The notes: generated by a model not told the origin, from the letters alone. A stretch of 64,000 bases of DNA from Alteromonas sp. IB21 (GCF_016405965.1 NZ_JAEFCD010000029.1:1-64000); one strand, 5' to 3'; numbered from the stretch's first letter, positions 38,568-47,341 are shown. Numbers and translations are program-made.

Positions 38568-38598
38568 CCCTTGTCGCTTTGCATTTAAGCGACAAGGG
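38568..38598 (+). terminator. Hairpin after catalase
   Basis: A 12-bp perfect stem CCCTTGTCGCTT / AAGCGACAAGGG with a 7-base loop; no T-run follows, so it could also be an mRNA-stabilising structure. Confidence 0.6.
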
Positions 38599-38784
38599 CA
38601 TAAACCCTATAACCCCTTTACTCTATTATCCTGTTTCCCTTATTACTTGCTATAAATTGTGGCAAACCTATTTACTGTAAACACTCAAACGCATTGAACT
38701 TTAGAACAATTTAATTTTGCTTTAATTGCGACAATAGAAATTGTGAAGTACTTTTAAACCATATCTAGTCTTGTTTTAAAACCT

Positions 38785-40311
38785 ATGTCGCTATTTAAAA
38801 AATCAATAACTGAGTCTGCTCCTGTTCGTAAAGCGCCCTGGAAGATTGCCATTATAGACGATGAAGAAGGCGTTCACGACGTCACAAAACTTACGCTGCG
38901 AAAATTTAATTTCGAAGATCGTGGCGTTGAGTTTTTGTCTGCATACAGTGGTGAACAAGGCCTTGCATTATTTGAAGCTCACCCGGATATTGCGCTGGCG
39001 TTTGTAGATGTAGTGATGGAAACCGACGACGCAGGCTTAAAGCTTGTTGACGCCATAAGAAACGATTTAGATAACCACACATCACGCCTTATATTACGAA
39101 CAGGGCAACCCGGCCAAGCACCTGAAGAAGAAGTTATACGAAGATACGACATTAACGACTACAAAGCTAAGACGGAACTGTCTTCATTAAAGCTAAAGTC
39201 TTGCGTGTATACCGCAATACGGTCTTATCGCGACATTCAAACCATTGAAAAGGGTAAGCGCGGTATGGAGGATGTGCTTCGATCGTCCTCATCCGTGCTG
39301 GCAAGTCAGTCGTTGTCTCAGTTTGGCAGCGCTGTATTAAAGCAAACGCTCACGCTTTTAAATCTAGATAACTCAGTGCTTTATTTGTCGACACAACACA
39401 CCGATCTTTATGGCGACACCACGATGACGGTTTTAGGCGCAAGTGGCGATCTGGTTGGGTTATGCGAACCCGGTATTTCTAAGAAAATTCCAGAGTCTAT
39501 CGAGGAAAAAGTCAAAGAGGTACTTGCAAACAAAACCCATTATCAATCTGAAGACCTCTTCATCGGCTATTACCCTACCGGAGAGAGCACACACAATATT
39601 TTATACGTTAAACTCAACAGTCCACTCGATGCCCTACAGCGTAAAACCCTCGAAATGTTTGCTTCTAACGTTGCGATAATTTTTCAAAACCTCACGCAAA
39701 AAGAGGACATTCAACAAACGCAAAAAGAGCTGATTATGGTGCTGAGCGATGCAATTGAAATGCGTAGCAAAGAAACCGGTGGCCACGTAAAGCGCGTTAT
39801 TCTCATGACAGAGTTCTTGTCAGAAAAACTGCACTTAAGTAAAGAATTTATTGAAACCATTCGCTATGCTGCAGCTCTTCATGACGTGGGTAAAATAAGT
39901 ATTCCAGAGACCATTTTACATAAGCCAGGTAAGCTTGACCCAGATGAGTGGGAAATAATGAAAACCCATGCGCAACGAGGCTACGACCTTCTGGCGGGCT
40001 CTGACCGTATCGTCGCAAAAATGGGAGCAATCATAGCCAAAACACACCACGAACGCTGGGATGGGAAGGGTTATCCTGATGGTCTGTCAAAAGACAACAT
40101 TCCTCTTGAAGGTCGCATAATGGCGATTGTAGATGTGGTTGATGCCCTTTTATCTAAGCGTTGTTACAAGCCAGCTTGGAGTGAAGAAGAGGTAAAAGCT
40201 TATTTGCGTGAAAATGCAGGTAAGCAATTCGACCCGCTTATCACGCACATCATGTTAGAACATTTTGACAAAATCCAAGAAATTCGTGCATTAGAACCGG
40301 ATGAAGAGTAA
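38785..40311 (+). CDS. Response regulator with HD-GYP phosphodiesterase domain
   Basis: A 508-aa protein. A receiver domain (about 20-145; phospho-acceptor Asp75 in AFVDVVMETDD), a DUF3369-type middle domain, then HD-GYP. The metal pair is His366-Asp367 (HDVGKISIPE) and the signature is GYP at 429-431 (HHERWDGKGYPDGL), so the active site is intact. HD-GYP enzymes degrade cyclic di-GMP. Its stop overlaps the start of the next gene by one base (TAATG), so the histidine kinase behind it is likely its cognate kinase. Confidence 0.92.
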   Translation: MSLFKKSITESAPVRKAPWKIAIIDDEEGVHDVTKLTLRKFNFEDRGVEFLSAYSGEQGLALFEAHPDIALAFVDVVMETDDAGLKLVDAIRNDLDNHTSRLILRTGQPGQAPEEEVIRRYDINDYKAKTELSSLKLKSCVYTAIRSYRDIQTIEKGKRGMEDVLRSSSSVLASQSLSQFGSAVLKQTLTLLNLDNSVLYLSTQHTDLYGDTTMTVLGASGDLVGLCEPGISKKIPESIEEKVKEVLANKTHYQSEDLFIGYYPTGESTHNILYVKLNSPLDALQRKTLEMFASNVAIIFQNLTQKEDIQQTQKELIMVLSDAIEMRSKETGGHVKRVILMTEFLSEKLHLSKEFIETIRYAAALHDVGKISIPETILHKPGKLDPDEWEIMKTHAQRGYDLLAGSDRIVAKMGAIIAKTHHERWDGKGYPDGLSKDNIPLEGRIMAIVDVVDALLSKRCYKPAWSEEEVKAYLRENAGKQFDPLITHIMLEHFDKIQEIRALEPDEE

Positions 40312-41663
40312 TGAAAGAGTCGTTAGAGCTTATATTGCTGCGTGTTAGTCGAAGCGCTGATATTGATAAGGGAGACCTAGGGCCTGCCTTAAGGCTCATC
40401 ATCAATTCTGTCTGTGAAGGCCTGCACATCACCCGCGCTGGCATCTGGCTCTACGATGCTGAACAAACCCTCGTTGAGTGTGCGTTGCTGATTGATAAAA
40501 GCAATAATCTTGAGCACGAAAGCTTGGTCTTGACGCGAAAAGACTTTCCCCACTATTTCGAGGCGCTAGACAGCGAAAGAACTATTGCAGCGCACGACGC
40601 AATTACAGACGTTGCAACTTTTGAATTTGCCGATGTGTATTTGAAGCCGCTGGGCATTTCCTCGATGTTAGATGTGCCAATTCGCCATCGCGGCAAAATG
40701 ATTGGCATAATTTGTTGTGAGCATCAAGGTGAGCCGCGCACATGGGAAGATGACGAAATCGTATTTGCTGCGACGCTCGCTGACCTTTACGGACGGGCAG
40801 TAAGTGCGAATGAGCGCGCTCTATATGAAGCGAAGCTTATACAAGCTAACCAGACGCTAGAACAAAACGTCAAAGACCGCACGGCAGCATTAGAAGCTGC
40901 GCAAGAAAAACTGATTGAATCCGAAAAAATGGCGGCATTGGGCAATTTAGTGGCAGGTATTGCTCATGAGGTTAATACGCCGCTGGGAATAGCATTAACG
41001 TCTGTTAGCAACTGTAAAGAAGAGCTTAAAGCGATATTTCGCGATTTTGAACAGGGTGAACTGACAGAACAGGGCTTTAAAGACTTTGAGGAAGTCTGTT
41101 CTGAAGGCCTTACACTTGCCGAAAATAGCCTTATGCGCGCAGCAAATTTGGTGCAAGATTTCAAACGAACCTCAGCCGACCAAACCTCGTTAGAAATTGA
41201 AGAAATAGCGCTAGACGAGTACATTCCGCGCGTATGCAACCCGCTGAAACCTATGCTTCGCAAAGAGCAAGTGGAACTTTCAATTGATGTTACGCCCAAT
41301 TTGGTTATTACCACCTGCCCTGGGGTTATCGCACAAATACTAACGAACCTGATTTCAAATGCACAACGTCACGCCTTTGGACCGTCAGTAAATAACGGTG
41401 GCAACAAAGTCGCCGTATCTTGCAGTAAAAAAGACAACCATATTGTTATAAGCGTAAGGGACAACGGCAAAGGTATTGCCGAAGAGTTTCACCGAAAAGT
41501 ATTTGAACCTTTCTATACTACCGCCAGAGATAAGGGCGGCACAGGACTGGGCCTCCATATTTTATATAATCTAGTTCGGCAAAAGTTTAATGGTGATATT
41601 AGCCTTTTATCAACGCCTGGAGACGGTACTACAGTAACCGTGCGTATACCTTCTGACAGCTAA
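40311..41663 (+). CDS. Cytosolic GAF-domain sensor histidine kinase
   Basis: A 450-aa kinase with no transmembrane segments. A GAF domain (about 20-165) is followed by a coiled coil, HisKA with His219 (GIAHEVNTPLG) and HATPase_c (LISNAQRHAFG, VRDNGKGIAEE, GGTGLGLHI). It is translationally coupled to the HD-GYP response regulator upstream and presumably phosphorylates it. The 3' part from residue 270 on (41119 onward) is duplicated at 43997-44541 beyond a hipBA insertion. Confidence 0.92.
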   Translation: MKESLELILLRVSRSADIDKGDLGPALRLIINSVCEGLHITRAGIWLYDAEQTLVECALLIDKSNNLEHESLVLTRKDFPHYFEALDSERTIAAHDAITDVATFEFADVYLKPLGISSMLDVPIRHRGKMIGIICCEHQGEPRTWEDDEIVFAATLADLYGRAVSANERALYEAKLIQANQTLEQNVKDRTAALEAAQEKLIESEKMAALGNLVAGIAHEVNTPLGIALTSVSNCKEELKAIFRDFEQGELTEQGFKDFEEVCSEGLTLAENSLMRAANLVQDFKRTSADQTSLEIEEIALDEYIPRVCNPLKPMLRKEQVELSIDVTPNLVITTCPGVIAQILTNLISNAQRHAFGPSVNNGGNKVAVSCSKKDNHIVISVRDNGKGIAEEFHRKVFEPFYTTARDKGGTGLGLHILYNLVRQKFNGDISLLSTPGDGTTVTVRIPSDS

Positions 41664-41845
41664 GCTTTTGTTGATACTACTGCCTGTATATTCACCTTTT
41701 TTTGGTTAGATTTCGGTTTTACTGATAGTCGGTGTTGATTGACGAGTGTCGCCTTTACGACAGACTTCTGGCTGTTAGCACGTCAATCTAAGCGCAATTA
41801 ATAATATGGGCAAGTAGAAATCCAGCTTCATCAGTGGCGCGAAAG
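41119..41845 (+). repeat. Left copy of duplicated kinase-tail segment
   Basis: Covers the last 180 codons of the kinase, the intergenic segment, and a decayed copy of the first codons of the alpha/beta hydrolase (CAGCTTCATCAGTGGCGCGA, near 41824). It aligns with 43997-44683. The kinase part is close to identical, the intergenic part has diverged and differs by about 40 bases in length. Confidence 0.85.
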
Positions 41846-41884
41846 GTATGCTTTTGGTTCATCGGTATGGGTCGTTGCGATTTA

Positions 41885-42053
41885 CTATACTGCTGTGATC
41901 TCACATCTGGGACTTATTCGCATCTTCCTTAGATTTCCCTTGTTGTCATAACCAAATAGCTCACCTCCCCCAGTCAATACGTTAACGATTGCTAGCTTGT
42001 GATTACTGGTAACGTATTGGTAGCTTCTGCCTGTATTCGTTGAATAATTTGCT
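41885..42053 (-). pseudogene. Possible YD-repeat (Rhs-type) remnant
   Basis: In the frame on the minus strand, SYQYVTSNHKLAIVNVLTGG is followed by ELFGYDNKGNLRKMR. The YxYxxxNxL...YDxxGN pattern is that of Rhs/YD repeats. Only about one repeat unit is recognisable, with no surrounding Rhs gene. A chance match is possible. Confidence 0.3.
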
Positions 42054-42081
42054 CTCTTAAGAAAACCGCCTATTGAGTTAC

Positions 42082-42132
42082 ATATAGAGCATAAAGAACA
42101 CATATGCTTTATATATAGCACAAAGAAAACAT
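42082..42132. promoter_or_regulatory. Direct repeats upstream of hipBA, candidate HipB operators
   Basis: Two 22-base copies (42082-42103 and 42111-42132) match at 19 positions with a 29-base period. The shared core is ATATA..GCA.AAAGAA.ACAT. They end 74 bases before the hipB ATG. HipB proteins autoregulate from repeated operators. Confidence 0.45.
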
Positions 42133-42206
42133 CATGGAGTTTGACTAATATATTTAAATGCACTACATAGAACATTAATCGGTTAAATGTTTCATATGTG
42201 ACGCAA

Positions 42207-42545
42207 ATGCCAAAATCCACAGTCAGAAGTTACTCCAGTTACACCGAAGAAGCGCTAACATTATTGGCAAAGCTCATTCGTGCCTCAAGACTCGAGAAAA
42301 AGATGAGTGCGCAAGAGGTTGCAGACCGCGCAGGTATTTCCAGAGGGATGCTTTCCCGCATAGAAAAGGCAGATCCTAAATGCGAAATAGGAGCAACTTT
42401 TGAGGTAGCCAGAATCGTCGGTGTAACATTGTTTGAGGCAGAGCCTAGCCGACTTACCATGCAGGTCAGGCAAATTGAAGAAAAGCTGTCACTGCTGCCT
42501 AAAAGTGCCCGAAAAACGAAGAAGGAAGTGATAGATGACTTCTAA
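42207..42545 (+). CDS. hipB: HipB-like antitoxin, Xre family
   Basis: A 112-aa DNA-binding antitoxin. The XRE helix-turn-helix (about 20-80) reads IRASRLEKKMSAQEVADRAGISRGMLSRIEK. It should bind and neutralise the HipA kinase and repress the operon. The ATG at 42207 is used; a GTG at 42198 is also open and no clear ribosome-binding site decides. Its last 11 bases overlap the hipA start. It is inserted between two copies of a chromosomal segment, so it was acquired. Confidence 0.85.
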   Translation: MPKSTVRSYSSYTEEALTLLAKLIRASRLEKKMSAQEVADRAGISRGMLSRIEKADPKCEIGATFEVARIVGVTLFEAEPSRLTMQVRQIEEKLSLLPKSARKTKKEVIDDF

Positions 42546-43788
42546 ACAGGATTATAAAGAAGCATTCGTCTGGATTTGGTTGCCCGAAGAAACCCAGCCT
42601 GTCGTGGCAGGTCGTCTCGCTCCTGATGGTGATAACTTGATCTTCAACTACGGTAAAAGTTACTTAGAGAGAGTGAAGGATGCAGTGCCTATCTATGAAC
42701 CTGAACTCCCCCTGCGTCCCGGTGCACTTCCGTTATTAGACGGGCTCAGTGTGCCCGGCTGTATCCGTGACAGTGCGCCAGATGCATGGGGCAGACGCGT
42801 TATTATCAACCGACGCCTCGGGTATAACGGTGATGATATCGATACGGCCCAGCTAGATGAACTGACCTATCTTATGGAGTCGGGGTCTGACCGCATTGGT
42901 GCATTAGATTTTCAGCTCTCTCCTACCGAATACGTGCCGCGCTCTGCGAAGAATGTCACCATAGAGGAATTATTAGAATCGGCAGAACGCGTTGAAAAAG
43001 GCATACCGCTAACACCCGAGCTAGATCAAGCCCTATTTCATGGAAGTTCGATTGGTGGCGCACGCCCTAAAGCCCTGATTGAAGAGGACGGAACAAAATA
43101 CATCGCAAAATTTTCTGCCAGTAATGATATCTACAGTGTCGTTAAGGCTGAATACATCGCCATGCGATTAGCCAAACTGGCTGGACTTGATGTGGCGCCG
43201 GTCAAACTAACCAAGGCCGCGAATAAAAATGTACTGCTGGTAGAAAGGTTTGATCGTGTAGCTTCAGAGCAAGGCTGGGAAAGAAAATCTATTGTGTCAG
43301 CACTTACCCTGTTTGCACTGGATGACATGATGGCGCGGTATGCCAGCTATGAGACACTAGCAGAAATTATTCGACACAGATTTACTAAACCGAAAGAGAC
43401 ACTTCGGGAACTATTTAGCCGCCTGACCTTTAATGTTCTTTGCGGCAATACAGACGATCATGCTCGCAACCATGCAGCGTTTTGGAATGGCCATACACTA
43501 GCGTTAACACCGGCCTATGATATATGCCCTCAGGGGCGTACCGGAAACGAAGCGTCTCAGGCCATGCTGATTGCAGGTAGCAATAAAATGAGCCAACTCG
43601 CGACTTGCCTTCAAGCCGCGCACAACTTTCTGCTATCGCAGGAAGAAGCCAAGGCTATTTTTGAACATCAAATTCAGATAATTAAAGCGAACTTTGATGC
43701 CGTCTGTGCCGAAGCTGAACTGACTGAAATCGATAAGCGGTTGTTTTGGCAGCGGCAGTTTTTAAACCCTTACTCGATAACACAATAG
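42535..43788 (+). CDS. hipA: HipA-like serine/threonine kinase toxin
   Basis: A 417-aa HipA kinase. Known HipA phosphorylates glutamyl-tRNA synthetase and triggers persistence. Here the regulatory Ser-containing loop is HGSSIGGARPKAL (Ser171/Ser172), the ATP lysine is Lys192 (YIAKFSAS), the catalytic aspartate is Asp307 in GNTDDHARNH, and the metal aspartate is Asp329 in AYDICP. All are intact, so the toxin looks active. It overlaps hipB by 11 bases. A tyrosine-recombinase tail lies 12 bases downstream on the opposite strand. Confidence 0.92.
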   Translation: MTSKQDYKEAFVWIWLPEETQPVVAGRLAPDGDNLIFNYGKSYLERVKDAVPIYEPELPLRPGALPLLDGLSVPGCIRDSAPDAWGRRVIINRRLGYNGDDIDTAQLDELTYLMESGSDRIGALDFQLSPTEYVPRSAKNVTIEELLESAERVEKGIPLTPELDQALFHGSSIGGARPKALIEEDGTKYIAKFSASNDIYSVVKAEYIAMRLAKLAGLDVAPVKLTKAANKNVLLVERFDRVASEQGWERKSIVSALTLFALDDMMARYASYETLAEIIRHRFTKPKETLRELFSRLTFNVLCGNTDDHARNHAAFWNGHTLALTPAYDICPQGRTGNEASQAMLIAGSNKMSQLATCLQAAHNFLLSQEEAKAIFEHQIQIIKANFDAVCAEAELTEIDKRLFWQRQFLNPYSITQ

Positions 43789-43800
43789 CACCCGGCGGCG

Positions 43801-43930
43801 CTATTTCCCGTTAAGCGCGGCGGGGTGGGTGCGCTGATAGGTCTCTACCAGCTGTTTATTAGTGACATGAGTGTAGACTTGCGTGGTTGAGATATCAGCA
43901 TGCCCTAACTGTTCCTGAATAATGAAGGTT
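43801..43930 (-). pseudogene. Tyrosine recombinase C-terminal fragment
   Basis: The minus strand reads [20 protein letters not shown] and ends about 20 residues later with [11 protein letters not shown] and a stop at 43801. The [15 protein letters not shown] stretch contains the recombinase catalytic histidine region and the nucleophilic tyrosine. Only the last 40 or so residues are left, so it is not functional. XerD-like integrases have this tail. It shows that the hipBA insert was once part of a recombinase-mobilised element. Confidence 0.8.
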
Positions 43931-43996
43931 AGACAGTCACTCTCTGACATTGCCGTCTATTCCTTAGTGTGAAGCTTAGACAGTCACTCTCTGACA
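43929..43996. repeat. 21-bp direct repeat, 47-bp period, at the insertion edge
   Basis: A 21-base sequence beginning TTAGACAGTCACTCTCTGAC occurs exactly at 43929-43949 and 43976-43996. The second copy ends at the base where the duplicated kinase segment begins, so it marks the junction. It may be a recombination site used by the lost recombinase. Confidence 0.75.
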
Positions 43997-44541
43997 CCGA
44001 AAACAGCATTATGCGCGCAGCAAATTTGGTGCAGGATTTCAAACGAACCTCTGCCGACCAAACCTCGTTAGAAATTGAAAAGATAGCGCTGGACGAGTAC
44101 ATTCCGCGCGTATGCAGCCCGCTTAAGCCTATGCTTCGCAAAGAGCAAGTGGAACTTTCAATTGATACAACACCCAATTTTGTGATTACCACCTGTCCTG
44201 GGGTTAACGCACAAATATTAACGAACCTGATTTCAAATGCACAACGTCACGCCTTTGGACCGTCAGTAAATAACAGTGGCAACAAAATCGCCGTGTCTTG
44301 CAGTAAACAAGACAACCATATTGTTATAAGCGTAAGGGACAACGGCAAAGGTATTGCCGAAGAGTTTCACCGAAAAGTATTTGAACCTTTCTATACTACC
44401 GCCAGAGATAAGGGCGGCACGGGACTGGGCCTCCATATTTTATATAATCTAGTTAGGCAAAAGTTTAATGGTGATATTGGCCTTTTATCAACGCCTGGAG
44501 ACGGTACTACAGTAACCGTATGTATCCCCGCTGAGGACTGA
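43997..44541 (+). pseudogene. Duplicate 3' end of the histidine kinase gene
   Basis: About 180 codons match residues 270-450 of the kinase at 40311-41663, with scattered substitutions (IEKIALDE for IEEIALDE, CSPL for CNPL, DIGLLS for DISLLS). It contains the ATP-binding HATPase_c domain (VRDNGKGIAEE, GGTGLGLHI) but lacks the H-box and the GAF domain. An open frame begins at 43969 inside the junction repeat. It is unlikely to be a working kinase. Confidence 0.85.
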
Positions 44542-44657
44542 GCTTTCACCGACACTCTCAAATATTTCGGTTGATTCTAGAACTGTCGTCTTTGCGACAG
44601 TTTTTTATCCACCAGCAGGCCAAGCTGGGCATATTTAAGGAATATGAGTGAGTAAAG

Positions 44658-45512
44658 ATGCAGCTTAATCAGTGGCGTGAAAGCGGTCAGTTTTTAGATA
44701 TTAATCATCAGCGCGTTTTCTATCAAACTGAGGGTAAGGGCCCAGTGCTTTTGCTCATTCACGGCTACCCCACCGCCAGCTTCGACTATATAAAGTTATG
44801 GCCAACACTCACAAAGACGTTTCGTTGTGTAACACTCGATATGCTGGGGTTTGGTTTTAGCTCTAAAGGACCTAAAAAATACCTCATAAAAGAACAAGCC
44901 GCTGTCATAAGTGCTTTAATGGAGCATTTAAAAATTCCCCATGCCCACGTTCTATCCCACGATTACGGTGATACCGTAGCGCAAGAGCTTTTGGCGCAAC
45001 ACCTGGGAAAAAGCCTTTCGTTTAGCATTGATTCACTGCACCTACTTAACGGCGGCCTATTTCCTGAAACACATCGCGCCTTACCTATCCAAAAACTACT
45101 GCTATCCCCTATTGGTGGCCTACTCATTCGCTTTTTAAACAAAAACGCAATTAGAAAAAGCATGCACAATATTTTTGGCCAAAACACACCACCTTCAGAT
45201 AGAGGCATCGATGACTTTTGGGCGCTTATTACTGAAAACAATGGGCACAAATATATGCATTTGCTCTTAGACTATATGAAACAGAGGAAGCAGTACCGAG
45301 ATCGTTGGGTAGGTGCCTTACAAAATGCCAACGTTCCTGTGCGACTCACCGCCGGCATGGCAGATCCAATTTCGGGTGCACACATGGTGGCACGATACAG
45401 AGCGCTTATTCCGAATGCTGACGTAGTTGAGCTTGCTGATATTGGGCATTATCCGCAGATCGAAAGTGCTGAGATGGTGTTGGAATCGGTTTTTGAATTT
45501 ATTGGAAATTGA
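44658..45512 (+). CDS. Alpha/beta hydrolase with aspartate nucleophile
   Basis: A 284-aa alpha/beta-fold hydrolase. The oxyanion motif is HGYPTASFDY, the nucleophile elbow reads SHDYGD (aspartate, as in haloalkane dehalogenases and epoxide hydrolases, not the serine of esterases), and the base histidine is in DIGHYPQIE. A decayed copy of its 5' end lies at about 41824-41845, so the ancestral order was kinase-hydrolase before the hipBA insertion. The substrate is unknown. Confidence 0.88.
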   Translation: MQLNQWRESGQFLDINHQRVFYQTEGKGPVLLLIHGYPTASFDYIKLWPTLTKTFRCVTLDMLGFGFSSKGPKKYLIKEQAAVISALMEHLKIPHAHVLSHDYGDTVAQELLAQHLGKSLSFSIDSLHLLNGGLFPETHRALPIQKLLLSPIGGLLIRFLNKNAIRKSMHNIFGQNTPPSDRGIDDFWALITENNGHKYMHLLLDYMKQRKQYRDRWVGALQNANVPVRLTAGMADPISGAHMVARYRALIPNADVVELADIGHYPQIESAEMVLESVFEFIGN

Positions 45513-45539
45513 ATGCTTGGGTGTCGCTTCGAAGAGAGA

Positions 45540-45565
45540 AGTTGGTCGGTGTGAGAGGATTTGAA
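45540..45565. repeat. Left attachment-site repeat of the genomic island
   Basis: A 26-base sequence containing TTGGTCGGTGTGAGAGGATT recurs exactly at 60820-60845. It is the 3' end of a tRNA-Pro (CCA end, acceptor strand, part of the T arm), as in integrase attachment sites. The homology stops after 26 bases here. Confidence 0.85.
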
Positions 45566-45618
45566 AATAGTCTGATCACGTTACATAGCAATATATAGTG
45601 GTACTCCCGTCAGAGCGA

Positions 45619-45630
45619 CACTATATAGTG
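45619..45630. repeat. Palindrome CACTATATAGTG
   Basis: A 12-base perfect palindrome between the island edge and the first island gene; a near copy of one half lies at 45591-45600. It may be an operator. Confidence 0.3.
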
Positions 45631-45745
45631 ATACGTAGCATTACGTTTCGGGTGCCGAAATGTGCTGCTAGTGTACAAATGGGTGCACTATCCCTAGTTA
45701 AAAACTTCCATATTTCACGCAATCTACATGCTGTAAATATTGCTA

Positions 45746-47341
45746 TTAGTTGCGTTTTATCCGCGTACGGATTGATACGGCAAACAGGGCAATAATAATG
45801 GGGCCTATAACTGCGTATAGCGTATTTATTAAATAAACGGGGGAGTTTTTCGGTAGATTATCAAAAATTTCAAGCTTATCTTTTTGAAGTGTTAAAGTCT
45901 GTATCGAGTATGTTAGTACACCTCTAATTCCTTCAAGGTTAATCTTGATAGAATTCATTAGTGTTTCAAAACCGTTCAACGATGAGCTTATATCCACTTC
46001 TGAAGTATTCACCTCAATTAGTGACTCATTAGCGTAAATTGAATAATCCCATAGGTGATAAGCATTTAGAAAAGTGAGTAGTGACAACCATAAAAACACT
46101 CTTAAAGGGCTGGTCCCATAGTTGCTAAAAATTTTATATGCAGCAGGCACACTCAGTAACCAACGCCGCCACCATTTTAGCTGCCTTCGCTTAGCTTCCA
46201 TCTCCCCTACGAAAAAATCATTCGCTAATCCAAAGTCCTTATTCTCTTCAAGTGAGTACCTTATATTTCGATAGGTATTCTCGATCCCTGGCAGCATCTC
46301 GCGCCTGCTGTAATAATCATATTGTTGGTGAAAACTTAGTTCATCAAACAATCCATTGCGCCTAATCTTTTTCTGCCGCCAATCATTCCCTATAAAATTA
46401 ACGCCGCGAAGGTCAGTATTTCGAAAACTCGCTTCAGAAAGTCTTACTCCATTGAAAGTAACCCTTTTAGGATCCGCAAAGTTTATTTCTTCAAGCATGG
46501 CTCTGCTATTGAAAAGAACATACAGAACTACGTGTTCTCGTCTGTGCGGAAATCTAACGCGATAACGGTTAAACGCTCTTAGAAGACTTGTTCTTATCTT
46601 TCGTAGAAACTTTTTCACAAATCCCACGAAAGTTCGAATATAGTGGCGAATGCGGCTTTTGAGAAATGACTTATAGTTTCTATACTGGTATTTAATCTTT
46701 GTCCAAGTATTAACTTCAGGTCCAGGTTTCTGAGTTACTACTACAGATGGGCCGGCTACAGTAAAACTAACTGCGGAGCTCGCGGATAGTGAAACGGTTT
46801 TGGTTTGTATAAATGTTGCCTTACTAGAGAAGTGACAACGGTTGAAGTTAGCTAACTGTTTTAAAGCTCCCGAAATAAAGAATTCACCATCAAACTTTAC
46901 TTCTTTTGCGATAAAACTTTCTTCTACTTCAATAGACGCAGCTTTAAAAAAGCTAAACTCTAGTCCGCTAAGATCAACTGAGCCTTTGAATTTGCAGGTT
47001 TGTAGTTCCAAGCTGCTAATTTCACAACCAGTCATATCTACATTGCCTTCAAACACGCCCTGTTTTATTTTGACTCCATAAAGGCTCGCATTTCGTAATC
47101 TCAATGATGTTTTACACACCACATTTTCTAGCTCTTTAGTTATTGGGAAGTTAAAGCCTCTCCAATCACCGTCTCCCTTTAAATCCAGTCGTTTCAATCT
47201 CCACCAAAAACGCTTTTGAGCATCACCCTGCCTTATAGTTTGATGGAATAGGCACAGCTCTGCCTCATTAAGCGCTTTTTCTTCTGCTGGATGCTTACAG
47301 GTTTCGCCATTTCCATGGTTGTAACTGCACTTTTTGGTCAT
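45746..47341 (-). CDS. Pentapeptide-repeat membrane protein with channel-like C-terminus
   Basis: A 531-aa protein. An N-terminal Cys/His cluster (Cys5, His9, Cys15, His17, Cys30, His33) looks zinc-binding. Pentapeptide-like repeats follow (about 78-190 and 285-325; NASLYGVKIKQGVFEG, RLSEASFRNTDLRGVNFIGN) with a basic stretch between them. Two transmembrane helices (about 417-437 and 500-522) enclose a re-entrant-like segment (YSIQTLTLQKDK) where two-helix potassium-channel domains carry TxTTVGYGD. The selectivity filter is not conserved. It has a strong GGAGGT ribosome-binding site. Its place beside restriction genes suggests a membrane effector (inference). Confidence 0.7.
   Translation of the reverse strand: MTKKCSYNHGNGETCKHPAEEKALNEAELCLFHQTIRQGDAQKRFWWRLKRLDLKGDGDWRGFNFPITKELENVVCKTSLRLRNASLYGVKIKQGVFEGNVDMTGCEISSLELQTCKFKGSVDLSGLEFSFFKAASIEVEESFIAKEVKFDGEFFISGALKQLANFNRCHFSSKATFIQTKTVSLSASSAVSFTVAGPSVVVTQKPGPEVNTWTKIKYQYRNYKSFLKSRIRHYIRTFVGFVKKFLRKIRTSLLRAFNRYRVRFPHRREHVVLYVLFNSRAMLEEINFADPKRVTFNGVRLSEASFRNTDLRGVNFIGNDWRQKKIRRNGLFDELSFHQQYDYYSRREMLPGIENTYRNIRYSLEENKDFGLANDFFVGEMEAKRRQLKWWRRWLLSVPAAYKIFSNYGTSPLRVFLWLSLLTFLNAYHLWDYSIYANESLIEVNTSEVDISSSLNGFETLMNSIKINLEGIRGVLTYSIQTLTLQKDKLEIFDNLPKNSPVYLINTLYAVIGPIIIALFAVSIRTRIKRN

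Larger units (their letters stand above)
41846..42206. other. Left edge of the hipBA insertion
   Basis: Begins where homology to the right copy ends. Holds a possible YD-repeat protein remnant on the minus strand (41885-42053) and a pair of direct repeats just before hipB. Confidence 0.5.

Noticed and set aside
41885..42220. 111-aa minus-strand frame as an intact gene
   Set aside because: Only one end has a YD-repeat-like pattern, the other end is AT-rich promoter sequence of hipBA.
43969..44541. 190-aa frame as a separate ATPase-domain kinase
   Set aside because: Its start lies in the junction repeat and it lacks the H-box; it is best read as the duplicated tail of the kinase gene.
45598..45795. 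65-aa plus-strand frame next to the island edge
   Set aside because: It overlaps the end of the pentapeptide gene, with no motif and no ribosome-binding site.
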